Source: an uncultured Alphaproteobacteria bacterium (GTDB lineage: Bacteria > Pseudomonadota > Alphaproteobacteria > Rs-D84). Taken from it: 28,772 nucleotides of DNA. A program made the translations under genes and the position numbers. Positions 15,430 to 23,353 of the stretch are shown in pieces; the first letter of the stretch is position 1; each line of letters opens with the position of its first letter. The stretch is taken from the NCBI GenBank assembly GCA_946625925.1, contig CAMOTP010000004.1, forward strand, positions 1-28,772, read 5' to 3'. Under the pieces are notes generated by a model, which did no database searches, was not told the DNA's origin, and was given only the letters and a program-made list of their open reading frames with translations.

Positions 15430-16293
15430 TTAATATTTTGTTTCACGCAAATTAAAGTGATACAAAATAACATTAGAAATATAAATAGATGTCGCAGTTC
15501 CCATAACAATAGAGAATGTCATAGCAACAGCAAAATCACGCAACATCAATCCACCAAACATATACAATCCAACCATGGCCAAGATTGTAGAAATACTGGT
15601 CATCAATGTTCTGCGCAACATTTCATTCACAGATAAATCAATCAAATCATCCATTGGCATTTTATGGTATTTGTTAATATTTTCATCAATTCGGTCATAG
15701 TTCACAACCTTATCATTAATAGAATAACCAATACCCATCAAAATAACAGCAATAGCCGTCTGGTTAAATTCTAATCCTGCAACAGAAAAGAATCCGAACA
15801 TTAAAATAAAGTCCAATACCAATGACACAAATGAACCAACCGCATAACCCCCACGATAACGAATCCAGATATACACAGACATCAAAACAAACGATACCAA
15901 TACGGCCAAAATACCACCACGGATTAATTCACCGCCAATCTTTGGTCCAACAATTTGTACCTGTGAATAAGTAACATTTTCACCAAGGATATTTTTGATT
16001 TCACTAACGCGTGCATTTTGTTGTGCATCTGTGGAACCCTTTGGCAAACCAACACGCACCAAAACCGCACCACCATCAACAGCTTGTAATTCTGGTTTAA
16101 ATTCCGCCAAAGCCGTTCTCATTTTATCAACAGTATATTCTGCATTTACAGGCACCACCTCCATAGAAATACCACCTGAAAAGTCTATTCCGTAATTTAA
16201 TCCCTTGAAAAGCAAGGAAATAATTGATAACACGACCAAAGCACCTGAAATCCAATAGGATAATTTGCGATACTTCATAAAATGTAGATTCAT
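15430..16293 (-). CDS. secF: Protein translocase subunit SecF
   Basis: SecF works with SecD and YajC at the SecYEG channel, using proton motive force to help pull proteins into the periplasm. The 287-residue product has six expected membrane helices, a first periplasmic domain after helix 1 (GLNYGIDFSGGISMEV at about 27-42) and the conserved tail regions with VILMGIGYSINDKVVNYDRI and RRTLMTSISTILAM. I chose the ATG at 16293: an in-frame TTG one codon earlier is unlikely. An AGAGG ribosome site overlaps the secD stop. Gap to secD is 11 bp. Length is usual for a stand-alone SecF. Confidence 0.96.
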   Translation of the reverse strand: MNLHFMKYRKLSYWISGALVVLSIISLLFKGLNYGIDFSGGISMEVVPVNAEYTVDKMRTALAEFKPELQAVDGGAVLVRVGLPKGSTDAQQNARVSEIKNILGENVTYSQVQIVGPKIGGELIRGGILAVLVSFVLMSVYIWIRYRGGYAVGSFVSLVLDFILMFGFFSVAGLEFNQTAIAVILMGIGYSINDKVVNYDRIDENINKYHKMPMDDLIDLSVNEMLRRTLMTSISTILAMVGLYMFGGLMLRDFAVAMTFSIVMGTATSIYISNVILYHFNLRETKY

Positions 16294-16304
16294 CAAAAAA
16301 CCTC

Positions 16305-17864
16305 TTACTTACTTCTAATATAACCAATCTTTTTATTTTTACCGTTCATATACCAATCAATCATAACACGTGATAATACCAAACATGTAAACAACGTGGT
16401 AATCACACCAATTGATAAAGTCACAGCAAACCCACGAATCGGACCTGCACCAAATTCAAACAAAATAAGTGAACAAATCAAATTAGTAAGGTTTCCATCC
16501 ATAACCGTTTTTACAGAACGCGTAAATCCCATATCAACGGCACGCAATGTCGGAACACCTGCACGCACTTCATCACGTATACGTTCATACGGCAATATAT
16601 TTGCGTCCACAGCCATACCCAACGTCAACACGATACCAGCAATACCAGGCAAAGTAAGTGTTGCACCCAATGCCGCAGACACACCAACAATCATCGCCAA
16701 ATTGACCAATAAAACGATATCAGCAAACAGACCAAATAATCCGTAAACCAATATCATAAATACGATAATGAACAACACACCAACCGCAGAGCCAATTTTA
16801 CCTGACGCAATTGTATCCGCACCCAAACCTGCTCCAACGGTACGTTCTTCAATAACTGTCAACGGGGCCGGCAACGCACCACTACGCAATAACACAGCTA
16901 AATCTTTGGCACCCTGCAATGTAAAGCCCCCAGAAATTTGACCACGTCCACCAGGAATTGGTTCACGAATATTTGGTGCAGACAAAACCTTACCATCCAA
17001 AACAATCGCGAATCTTTCATTTACGTGTTCTGTTGTTAATTTTGCAAACCGACGCGCCCCCGATGCATCAAACACAGTTGTCACAACAGGCATATTATTT
17101 TGATCAAAATCAGCCTGTGAATCTTTCAACGACTCACCAGAAACCTCGACTCTGGAATACACCGGAACCATTTGATCTGGACTTTCCATATAAGGCAAGA
17201 ACATTGTTCCATTTGGTGCATGCCCAGATGCCAACTGTTCAGGCGACACATTTTCATTAACCAAATGGAATGTCATCTTTGCAGTTTGACCAATCAATTC
17301 TTTGATACGTTCTGGGTTATCAACACCAGGCAATTGAATCAATATATATTTACCACCTTGACTCTGGATAGATGGTTCTTTGGTTCCTAACGCATCAATA
17401 CGACGACGCACAATTTCAATACTACGACTCAGTGCATCCTGAACCATTTCTTGTTTTTGTTTTTCTGTATATTCTACGCGCACAACATTTCCAGACGAAG
17501 AGACATCAACACCTGTTCCCAACACACTCTTCAAACGTCCTTTTGCCTTGGACACTTCTGAATCATCACGAACAGTCAGAGATATCACCCCATCATTATT
17601 ACGCAGATTAGAAAAACGAATAATACCACGATTTCTATCAACCAACGCACTACGTGTTTCATCATACAGTTGCACCGATTTATCATGAAACATCGTATCT
17701 GTATTTACTTCCAATAATAATTGTGCACCACCCTTTAAATCCAAACCCAAATTAATCGGTTGAATCCAAGAAGGAAAATAAGGTGCCAAACGTGGCATCA
17801 TAGTTGGCACCGCCAACAACACACCAAACACTGCAACAAAAACAATTGCCAGTTTTTTAAACAT
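16305..17864 (-). CDS. secD: Protein translocase subunit SecD
   Basis: The 519-residue product is a normal-length SecD. It has an N-terminal helix (MFKKLAIVFVAVFGVLLAV), the D1 signature NLGLDLKGGAQLLLEV (38-53), the large periplasmic P1 domain (IVRRRIDALGTKEPSIQSQG, GRGQISGGF) and a C-terminal five-helix bundle (ALGATLTLPGIAGIVLTLGMAVDANILPYERIRDE). It forms the SecDF accessory complex with the next gene. It sits 15 bp after yajC and 11 bp before secF, in the classic yajC-secD-secF order, probably one transcript. An AAAGGG ribosome site precedes the ATG. Confidence 0.97.
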   Translation of the reverse strand: MFKKLAIVFVAVFGVLLAVPTMMPRLAPYFPSWIQPINLGLDLKGGAQLLLEVNTDTMFHDKSVQLYDETRSALVDRNRGIIRFSNLRNNDGVISLTVRDDSEVSKAKGRLKSVLGTGVDVSSSGNVVRVEYTEKQKQEMVQDALSRSIEIVRRRIDALGTKEPSIQSQGGKYILIQLPGVDNPERIKELIGQTAKMTFHLVNENVSPEQLASGHAPNGTMFLPYMESPDQMVPVYSRVEVSGESLKDSQADFDQNNMPVVTTVFDASGARRFAKLTTEHVNERFAIVLDGKVLSAPNIREPIPGGRGQISGGFTLQGAKDLAVLLRSGALPAPLTVIEERTVGAGLGADTIASGKIGSAVGVLFIIVFMILVYGLFGLFADIVLLVNLAMIVGVSAALGATLTLPGIAGIVLTLGMAVDANILPYERIRDEVRAGVPTLRAVDMGFTRSVKTVMDGNLTNLICSLILFEFGAGPIRGFAVTLSIGVITTLFTCLVLSRVMIDWYMNGKNKKIGYIRSK

Positions 17865-17879
17865 CAGTCTACCCTTTAA

Positions 17880-18200
17880 TTACTTTGATTCCACATCCGC
17901 AATCGCATTCTTGTTTACTTCAACAACAACACCTTTTGCGATTTCCAATTCAATAGTTTTTTCATTTATCGTCTTGACAGTTCCATAAATTCCACCAGCC
18001 AAAACACGCGCACCAACCTTCAAAGAATCAAGCATCTTTTGATATTCAGCCATGCGTTTTTTTGTGGGGCGAACCATAAAGAAATAAATAATACCAAACA
18101 CAACTGCACAATAAACCAACATACCAAACCAACTGCCTTGTTCAGCAGCAGCAGCAGTATTATTTGCAACCATGTTTGCTGTTTCAACTGTATTTTCCAT
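17880..18200 (-). CDS. yajC: Sec translocon accessory protein YajC
   Basis: A 106-residue single-pass inner membrane protein. One helix (about 26-44, LVYCAVVFGIIYFFMVRP) is followed by the conserved FMVRPTKKRMAEYQKML segment and a cytoplasmic beta domain (VGARVLAGGIYGTVKTINEKTIELEIAKGVVVEVNKNAI), all typical of YajC. It associates with SecDF and SecYEG. It is the first gene of the unit and has a strong AAAGGAG ribosome site 7 nt upstream of the ATG. Confidence 0.96.
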   Translation of the reverse strand: MENTVETANMVANNTAAAAEQGSWFGMLVYCAVVFGIIYFFMVRPTKKRMAEYQKMLDSLKVGARVLAGGIYGTVKTINEKTIELEIAKGVVVEVNKNAIADVESK

Positions 18201-18225
18201 AATTTCTCCTTTTGATTATGTTCAC

Positions 18226-18254
18226 ACAATAGACAAAAAACCGCCAAAAGTAAA
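18226..18254 (-). promoter_or_regulatory. Possible promoter of yajC-secD-secF
   Basis: On the - strand TTTACT (18249-18254), a 17-bp spacer and TATTGT (18226-18231) could form a sigma-70 promoter about 25 bp before the yajC start. The -35 matches that of mucR; the -10 is poor. The rest of the 18201-18282 gap is A/T-rich with nothing else evident. Confidence 0.35.
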
Positions 18255-18282
18255 GAAAAAAACAATAAAAACCAAAATGTAA

Positions 18283-18318
18283 AAATAAAAAAAATTCAGC
18301 ATGAAATATGCTGAATTT
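18283..18318 (-). terminator. Intrinsic terminator after the small secreted protein gene
   Basis: An 11-bp perfect stem (18292-18302 with 18308-18318), a 5-nt loop and a long T-run on the - strand lie just downstream of the 18340 stop. It separates this gene from yajC. Confidence 0.85.
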
Positions 18319-18339
18319 AAATAACCAAAAAACAACTAA

Positions 18340-18828
18340 TTATTGGATTTGCATCCAAACCTTATCCGTTGATGTTCCCTGGGGTGCATTCTCGTCATGT
18401 CCCAATGTCACATAACCACAAGGAGTGTCATCTTCACAATTACCTGCCCCTGGGGTAACTAATTTATCGCGATCCAATACCGCGACATTTGCAGTATTTG
18501 CCCTAACCGTTGGTGTTGGCAAATTACTATCTGTCATAGCAGCAGATGCTGCATTGGTACCTGTTGCAGCCAAATTACCCACAGCCACGCTATCCAAACC
18601 TGTACTTGGTGTTGTACCAACAGCCGCAGTCAATTTACGCCCCTGTGGTTCATAGCCCGCCTTGTACTGACGTGTTCCAGTATCCTCGTCGTTATTAGTG
18701 CTATATTTTAAATCATACACACTTTGTCTAACAACATTCGTGGATGCAGCAACTATTTGTTCCGCAGCATAAGCACCAGCAGACAACATAATCCCCATCA
18801 TTCCAGCAAACAACATTACCTTTTTCAT
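18340..18828 (-). CDS. Small secreted protein, 162 aa, unknown function
   Basis: The ATG at 18828 gives a clear signal peptide (MKKVMLFAGMMGIMLSAGAYA) with an AAGGAAAGAG ribosome site. Longer forms reaching 18864 would bury that site, so I rejected them. The mature part (about 140 residues) is low in hydrophobics and rich in Ala, Thr, Asn and Gly. It contains LDSVAVGNLAATGTNAAS, reminiscent of the short SVAVG-type repeats in trimeric adhesin heads, but only one copy is present and no anchor domain follows. Two cysteines near the end (CEDDTPC) could form a disulfide in the periplasm. It is a single-gene unit with its own extended -10 promoter and terminator. Probably periplasmic or secreted. 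Confidence 0.75.
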   Translation of the reverse strand: MKKVMLFAGMMGIMLSAGAYAAEQIVAASTNVVRQSVYDLKYSTNNDEDTGTRQYKAGYEPQGRKLTAAVGTTPSTGLDSVAVGNLAATGTNAASAAMTDSNLPTPTVRANTANVAVLDRDKLVTPGAGNCEDDTPCGYVTLGHDENAPQGTSTDKVWMQIQ

Positions 18829-18883
18829 ATCTCTTTCCTTTTTTTTGTGTGCACAAAAACACACTAACTACCTCTTACGGATA

Positions 18884-18892
18884 ATTATATCA
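18884..18892 (-). promoter_or_regulatory. Extended -10 promoter of the small secreted protein gene
   Basis: On the - strand TGATATAAT (TATAAT at 18884-18889), about 55 bp before the start at 18828. The leader of about 50 nt contains GTGTG and CACAC arms that could form a weak hairpin just before the ribosome site. It lies just past the mutL stop, where no terminator is visible. Confidence 0.6.
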
Positions 18893-18920
18893 TAAAAAAA
18901 CGCTATTCCAAAATAAAAAA

Positions 18921-20696
18921 CTAACTTCTTTCAAAAATAATATCTAAATCAGAAATTGGTATAATTTTATATACAGGTCTACCATGATTACATTGACCCG
19001 CCCTGGTTGTATTTTCAATATCACGCAACAAAGCATTCATCTGATTTAAATCTAATTTTTGGCCTGCCCTGACAGAGTGATGGCATGCCCAATTAGCCAA
19101 TTTTAAATGTAATTTTTCTTTTAATTGCACCGAATGACCGTTTTCACGAACCTCATCTGCGATACTGTGCAACAAATCAGCCCAATTCAAATCCCAATCA
19201 GCCGGCTTTTCAAATATAGCCACAGCCGAATCACCAAAAGCATCAATCACCAACCCAGATGCCTTTAATTCATCTGAAATAGATGTAACAGCCATCACAT
19301 CTTCGACACGCATATTGACAACAATCGGTGTTAACAATGGTTGAACTTTTATCGAGTGTGTCCGTACTTTTTCATACGTAATACGCTCATGCGCCGCATG
19401 TTGATCTATAATAATTAAATTATCACCTGATGTTGATAATATATATTTATCACCTATTTGCCCAATAGCACGTCCCAACGGCATATCATTAAATGCATCT
19501 TGAACCGTTGCCACATTTTCAATAATACCAGATGCAATTTTGTTTACAGGAATTCCACCAGACAACCTTGGTTCTGTTTTGAAAAACATACGACCATCCT
19601 GTTTTGGTGCAGCAACAGACATCACCCCAGATTGAAATTTATCCTTTTCAAATCCAACAGAACTGGCAGGTATATTCATTTGATACGATACATCATTATG
19701 AACATTTTCTATTCTAACAGAATCAACCATAGTTTCGGCCAAACGATTTCGCAAATGCTTAATAATAAAAGCACGAACATGTGATGGTTCTAAAAAATGA
19801 ACCTCGGTCTTGGCTGGCGACACATTTACATCAACATTACGTGGATTTAATTGCAAAAACAATGCACATAGCGGAAATTCACGTGCATGCATAACATCCA
19901 TATACGCAGCCCGCAAAGCCCCCACAACAACTTTATCCTTCACAGGCCTGGAATTTACAAACAAAAATTGATCAACAGACGATGCACGACGCAAGGTCGG
20001 CTCTGATATAAAACCAGTCAAAGTCATATCACCTGATTCAGACTTTGCATTTACTTCCAGCATACGCCCCTGAATATCATCGCCCATCACCGCGGCCATA
20101 CGTTCCAATAAATCTTGTCCTTTTGGAAAACGCCACTTATTATTCAACACAAAACCAACATCGCGTCGTCCCATTGCCAAACGTTTTACAATCTCCAAAA
20201 CAGACATCATCTCTGCCCTGTCACCACGCAAAAATTTTAATCGTGCCGGTGTTCTAGAAAATAAATTTTCAACACGTATACGCGTTCCAGAATCCCAATC
20301 CGATGGTTTTATTTCACCAGTATTTGCATCTAACCGCCAACCGTTTCCATCCAACGAATTATATGTATCAATCGTCATATCTGCAACCGATGCAATCGAA
20401 GGCAATGCTTCGCCACGAAAACCCATATACGTAATATTTGTTAAATCATCATCTGGTAATTTAGAAGTCGCATGACGCAATATAGATTTAGCCAAATCAT
20501 CACGCCCCATACCTTTACCATTATCAATCACACTTATCAATGTGCGACCACCATCGACAACATCAATAACGATTTGATCAGCCCCCGCATCCAGCGCATT
20601 TTCGACCAATTCTTTAACCACACTCGCAGCATTTTCAACAACCTCGCCGGCGGCAATTTGATTTACCAAAAAATCAGGTAAAACGCGAACTGGCAT
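18921..20696 (-). CDS. mutL: DNA mismatch repair protein MutL
   Basis: MutL links MutS mismatch recognition to strand removal. The 591-residue product has the GHKL ATPase signatures NQIAAGEVVENAASVVKELVENALDAGA (12-39), DNGKGM (58-63) and GFRGEALPSI (92-101), plus the transducer domain (VNSRPVKDK). After a variable linker (about 330-400) comes the dimerisation domain. It carries the metal-binding endonuclease motif DQHAAHERITYE (431-442), an ACHHSVRAG segment (537-545) and C-x-HGRP (569-574), so it is the nicking type found in bacteria without MutH. It follows greA by 8 bp with an AAGGAG ribosome site inside the greA 3' end, so the two are probably co-transcribed. There is no terminator after it. 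Confidence 0.96.
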   Translation of the reverse strand: MPVRVLPDFLVNQIAAGEVVENAASVVKELVENALDAGADQIVIDVVDGGRTLISVIDNGKGMGRDDLAKSILRHATSKLPDDDLTNITYMGFRGEALPSIASVADMTIDTYNSLDGNGWRLDANTGEIKPSDWDSGTRIRVENLFSRTPARLKFLRGDRAEMMSVLEIVKRLAMGRRDVGFVLNNKWRFPKGQDLLERMAAVMGDDIQGRMLEVNAKSESGDMTLTGFISEPTLRRASSVDQFLFVNSRPVKDKVVVGALRAAYMDVMHAREFPLCALFLQLNPRNVDVNVSPAKTEVHFLEPSHVRAFIIKHLRNRLAETMVDSVRIENVHNDVSYQMNIPASSVGFEKDKFQSGVMSVAAPKQDGRMFFKTEPRLSGGIPVNKIASGIIENVATVQDAFNDMPLGRAIGQIGDKYILSTSGDNLIIIDQHAAHERITYEKVRTHSIKVQPLLTPIVVNMRVEDVMAVTSISDELKASGLVIDAFGDSAVAIFEKPADWDLNWADLLHSIADEVRENGHSVQLKEKLHLKLANWACHHSVRAGQKLDLNQMNALLRDIENTTRAGQCNHGRPVYKIIPISDLDIIFERS

Positions 20697-20704
20697 ACTG
20701 GGAA

Positions 20705-21175
20705 CTACTCCTTGAATTTTACTTCTATAATTTCAAATTCTTTTTCGCCACTTGGCAATTTAACCGTACAACAATCACCGACACAACGTCCAATCAATGC
20801 ACGTCCCACAGGTGATGTACAAGAAATAATTTGACGTCCATCCGATTCTACATCTGACAAAATACGGCATTGCATCCTATTACCATCTTCATCTTCGGCA
20901 ACAACACGCGCACCAAAAACAACCTTGGTTCCAGACAAACTGTCCACATCTATAACATTAGCATTTGCAATAATATCTTCTATATATTGTATACGCTTAT
21001 CAATTTGTCTTTGTTTTTCTTTTGCCGCACTGTAATCAGCGTTTTCAGACAAATCACCCAAAGACCGCGCCCACTGAACAACGCGCAGAATTTCAGGTCT
21101 TTGGTTTTCTTTCAAATCTTTCAATTCTTTTAACAACGCATCAAAACCCTGACGCGAAATTGGTTTCTTTTCCAT
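20705..21175 (-). CDS. greA: Transcript cleavage factor GreA
   Basis: Gre factors enter the RNA polymerase secondary channel and stimulate cleavage of backtracked RNA. The 156-residue product has the N-terminal coiled coil with the acidic tip GDLSENADYSAAKEKQRQIDKRI and the C-terminal FKBP-like domain (SPVGRALIGRCVGDCCTVKLPSGEKEFEIIEV). The length fits. The tip region (QWARSLGDLSENADY, QIDKRIQYI) has some GreB flavour, so the A/B assignment is less sure than the family. I chose the ATG at 21175, spaced 8 nt from AGGTG; an in-frame GTG at 21184 overlaps that ribosome site. It is the first gene before mutL. Confidence 0.9.
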   Translation of the reverse strand: MEKKPISRQGFDALLKELKDLKENQRPEILRVVQWARSLGDLSENADYSAAKEKQRQIDKRIQYIEDIIANANVIDVDSLSGTKVVFGARVVAEDEDGNRMQCRILSDVESDGRQIISCTSPVGRALIGRCVGDCCTVKLPSGEKEFEIIEVKFKE

Positions 21176-21206
21176 ATCTTTCACCTATATCTCGATACCA
21201 GCCCAA

Positions 21207-21234
21207 ATTATACACTTTCATTTTAATTTTGCAA
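21207..21234 (-). promoter_or_regulatory. greA-mutL promoter
   Basis: On the - strand TTGCAA (21229-21234), a 16-bp spacer and TATAAT (21207-21212) form a sigma-70-type promoter. The leader would be about 25 nt. The TTGCAA box is palindromic and also fits as the -35 of the divergent lptG promoter. Confidence 0.7.
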
Positions 21235-21257
21235 TTATCAAATGAACAAGTTATAAT
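21229..21257 (+). promoter_or_regulatory. lptG promoter
   Basis: TTGCAA (21229-21234), a 17-bp spacer and TATAAT (21252-21257) form a sigma-70-type promoter, with a leader of about 18 nt containing AAGGAT before the ATG at 21282. The -35 coincides base for base with that of the greA promoter on the other strand. Confidence 0.7.
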
Positions 21258-21281
21258 TCCTTGTAATACCCAAGGATAAAT

Positions 21282-22340
21282 ATGTTTAAAACAACTATTT
21301 TATTTAGATTTTTGCTACACCGATTCTTTAGCGGGGTCGGTATAATACTTCTTATAATATGTGGTATCATATATGCCGTCACTTTTGTAGAACGTCTGCC
21401 ATCAAACCCTGATGCATTATCCACCATCACAGATGCCTGGATACGCTTACTGGAATACATTCCAATGTTTTTGCCACTGGCCGTATTTATGGGAACTTTA
21501 TTGGCGATGTATAATTTAACCAAATCTTCCGAAGGCATTATCATTTCCAGTGCAGGCAGATCACCCTATCAAATTGCACGTCCATTTCTTGTTGGTGCCA
21601 CACTTATTGGTATATTTGCAACAACTGTAATCAACCCATATTTTGTAAACATCAGTGCAAAAAATTTAACAACACATGAATTACAACTTGTTGACAATAC
21701 AATATGGATTCGCGAAGATGCAGATTCTCATTTTCTCACAATGGCTGCAAAAAACATGCATAAACAAAAATCAGATTTGATTTTTACCGATGCAAAAATA
21801 TTTGTTCAAAATAAAGATTTTAAATTATTAAACCGTATTGAAACAGACAATATAACTTTATCGCAAAAAGGTCTGCACACCAACAAGGCAACCATATGGG
21901 ACACCCAAGGCAACAGTTCCACAAAAAATTGGGAAATAAAAACAAAAATAACACCACAAACAGTTTTGGATCGATATTTACAACCAAATCAAATTTCGTT
22001 TTGGCAATTACCAAAATTTATAAAAAAAATGCGTTCAATTGGTGTTCCTGTTCGCGGTCATGCTGTACAATTTTGGACCCTTTTATTCTTGCCTTTAACA
22101 ATGATTGCGATGACAACATTGGGCATTGCATTTTCACAAACACGTCAACGCAGAAACTTTAATTTTGGATTAAAATTCAGTCTGGGAATTATAACATGCT
22201 TTTTAATGTATTTTCTTATTAACACATTTAATGCCTTGGGCGCAACAGGTGCTTTATCGCCCTTATTGGCTATCATTGCCCCACCAATTATAATCATTGC
22301 TGCGGCTGGAACATTCATAGAATATTTTGACACAATATAA
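21282..22340 (+). CDS. lptG: LPS export permease LptF/LptG family, probably LptG
   Basis: LptF and LptG are the membrane subunits of the LptB2FG transporter that extracts LPS from the inner membrane toward LptC. The 352-residue product has the family layout: three N-terminal helices (about 13-35, 60-80, 100-122), a periplasmic beta-jellyroll domain (about 130-260) and three C-terminal helices. It contains RRNFNFGLKFSLGI and an ending (ATGALSPLLAIIAPPIIIIAAAGTF) that resembles LptG more than LptF. No lptF is next to it in this window. An AAGGAT ribosome site precedes the ATG. A 42-residue membrane ORF follows after 18 bp. Confidence 0.85.
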   Translation: MFKTTILFRFLLHRFFSGVGIILLIICGIIYAVTFVERLPSNPDALSTITDAWIRLLEYIPMFLPLAVFMGTLLAMYNLTKSSEGIIISSAGRSPYQIARPFLVGATLIGIFATTVINPYFVNISAKNLTTHELQLVDNTIWIREDADSHFLTMAAKNMHKQKSDLIFTDAKIFVQNKDFKLLNRIETDNITLSQKGLHTNKATIWDTQGNSSTKNWEIKTKITPQTVLDRYLQPNQISFWQLPKFIKKMRSIGVPVRGHAVQFWTLLFLPLTMIAMTTLGIAFSQTRQRRNFNFGLKFSLGIITCFLMYFLINTFNALGATGALSPLLAIIAPPIIIIAAAGTFIEYFDTI

Positions 22341-22358
22341 TTAAAAAGGATTATCAAT

Positions 22359-22487
22359 ATGCCATTAAAGAAAAAGACAAATACAAAAAAAATACTTATA
22401 TGGTTAGGGATTATAATATTAATTATATTGATGATAATGTATTTTTCACCCACCCAAACAACCATTGAATTGGAATTATACCCATGA
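22359..22487 (+). CDS. Small single-pass membrane protein, 42 aa
   Basis: A 42-residue ORF fills the gap between lptG and xerD. It has a basic N-terminus (MPLKKKTNTKK), one strongly hydrophobic helix (about residues 12-28), and a short polar tail ending IELELYP, probably periplasmic. A good ribosome site (AAAAAGGA) lies 9 nt before its ATG, and its TGA overlaps the xerD ATG as ATGA, both strong signs of real translation. I do not recognise a family. Position suggests it could assist the Lpt permease, or simply couple translation to xerD; both are inference. Confidence 0.7.
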   Translation: MPLKKKTNTKKILIWLGIIILIILMIMYFSPTQTTIELELYP

Positions 22488-23353
22488 ACTATATAGATGT
22501 TTTTCTTGAAGCATTAGTTGCCGAAAAGGGTCGCAGCGAAAAAACCCTCACCAGTTATGCATCTGACCTGACCCAGGCCGATGCAGCCCTGCCCAACGGG
22601 TTAATGAATGCAACAGAATCTGAAATACAAAATTATTTATCAAACTTACCAGACAAGGCATCCAGTATTGCCCGCAAAGCAAGCAGCCTGCGTGGTTTTT
22701 ACAAATTTTTAATGCTAGAAAAAATAATAAAAACAAACCCTACAAAAAATATAGAATTACCCAAACGTACACGTGCACTGCCAAAATTATTATCAACATC
22801 AGAAATTGATTTATTAATATCATCTGCTGGCGACATCAAAAATTCCGTACGCTTGCGTGCAATGATTGAGTTATTATATGCATCTGGTTTACGTGTTTCT
22901 GAATTATGCGAAATGCCACTTACTGCAATTTTGGGCGACCATTTATTAATACATGGCAAAGGTGCCAAAGAACGTATGGTCCCTATGCACCAAGGTGCAC
23001 AACACGCACTGGAAAAATGGTTAACTATACGTGGTGATATTGATTCTAAATATGTATTTCCCAGCAATAGTGCATCTGGCCATATAACACGCGACGGATT
23101 TTTCAAACTTCTTAAAAAATGTTCTGTATTAGCCGGTATCGACCCTGCACGTGTATCACCACACGTTTTAAGACATTCTTTTGCTTCACACCTTTTATCA
23201 CATGGTGCTAATTTGCGTGCAATACAAACAATGTTGGGCCACGAAGATATATCAACAACACAAATTTATACACATGTCTTACCCGAACAATTACGCGAAA
23301 CCATAGAACAATATCACCCACTATCCAATAAATCAAAGGTAATAGAAAAATGA
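22484..23353 (+). CDS. xerD: Tyrosine recombinase XerD (XerC/D family)
   Basis: Xer recombinases resolve chromosome dimers at dif under FtsK control. The 289-residue product has the N-terminal SAM-like core-binding domain (1-85) and the catalytic domain with all six residues: Arg137 (ASGLRVSEL), Lys159 (HGKGAKER), His227 and Arg230 (SPHVLRHSFASHLL), His253 (LGHEDISTTQ) and Tyr262 (IYTHV). Overall it looks more like XerD than XerC, but only one xer gene lies in the window, so the letter is less certain than the family. Its length and setting between lptG and a J-domain gene argue for a housekeeping enzyme, not a mobile-element integrase. It overlaps both neighbours by ATGA. Confidence 0.92.
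   Translation: MNYIDVFLEALVAEKGRSEKTLTSYASDLTQADAALPNGLMNATESEIQNYLSNLPDKASSIARKASSLRGFYKFLMLEKIIKTNPTKNIELPKRTRALPKLLSTSEIDLLISSAGDIKNSVRLRAMIELLYASGLRVSELCEMPLTAILGDHLLIHGKGAKERMVPMHQGAQHALEKWLTIRGDIDSKYVFPSNSASGHITRDGFFKLLKKCSVLAGIDPARVSPHVLRHSFASHLLSHGANLRAIQTMLGHEDISTTQIYTHVLPEQLRETIEQYHPLSNKSKVIEK

Noticed and set aside
18829..18860. Hairpin in the leader of the 18340 gene as a riboswitch
   Set aside because: Only a short GTGTG/CACAC pairing is possible, with no conserved aptamer features visible.
21176..21184. GTG start for GreA
   Set aside because: It overlaps the AGGTG ribosome site that is well spaced for the ATG at 21175, where conserved GreA sequence begins.
22484..23353. Tyrosine recombinase as a sign of a mobile element
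   Set aside because: Its sequence is XerD-like and housekeeping in type. It is coupled to its neighbours and there are no attachment repeats, tRNA gene or phage genes nearby.
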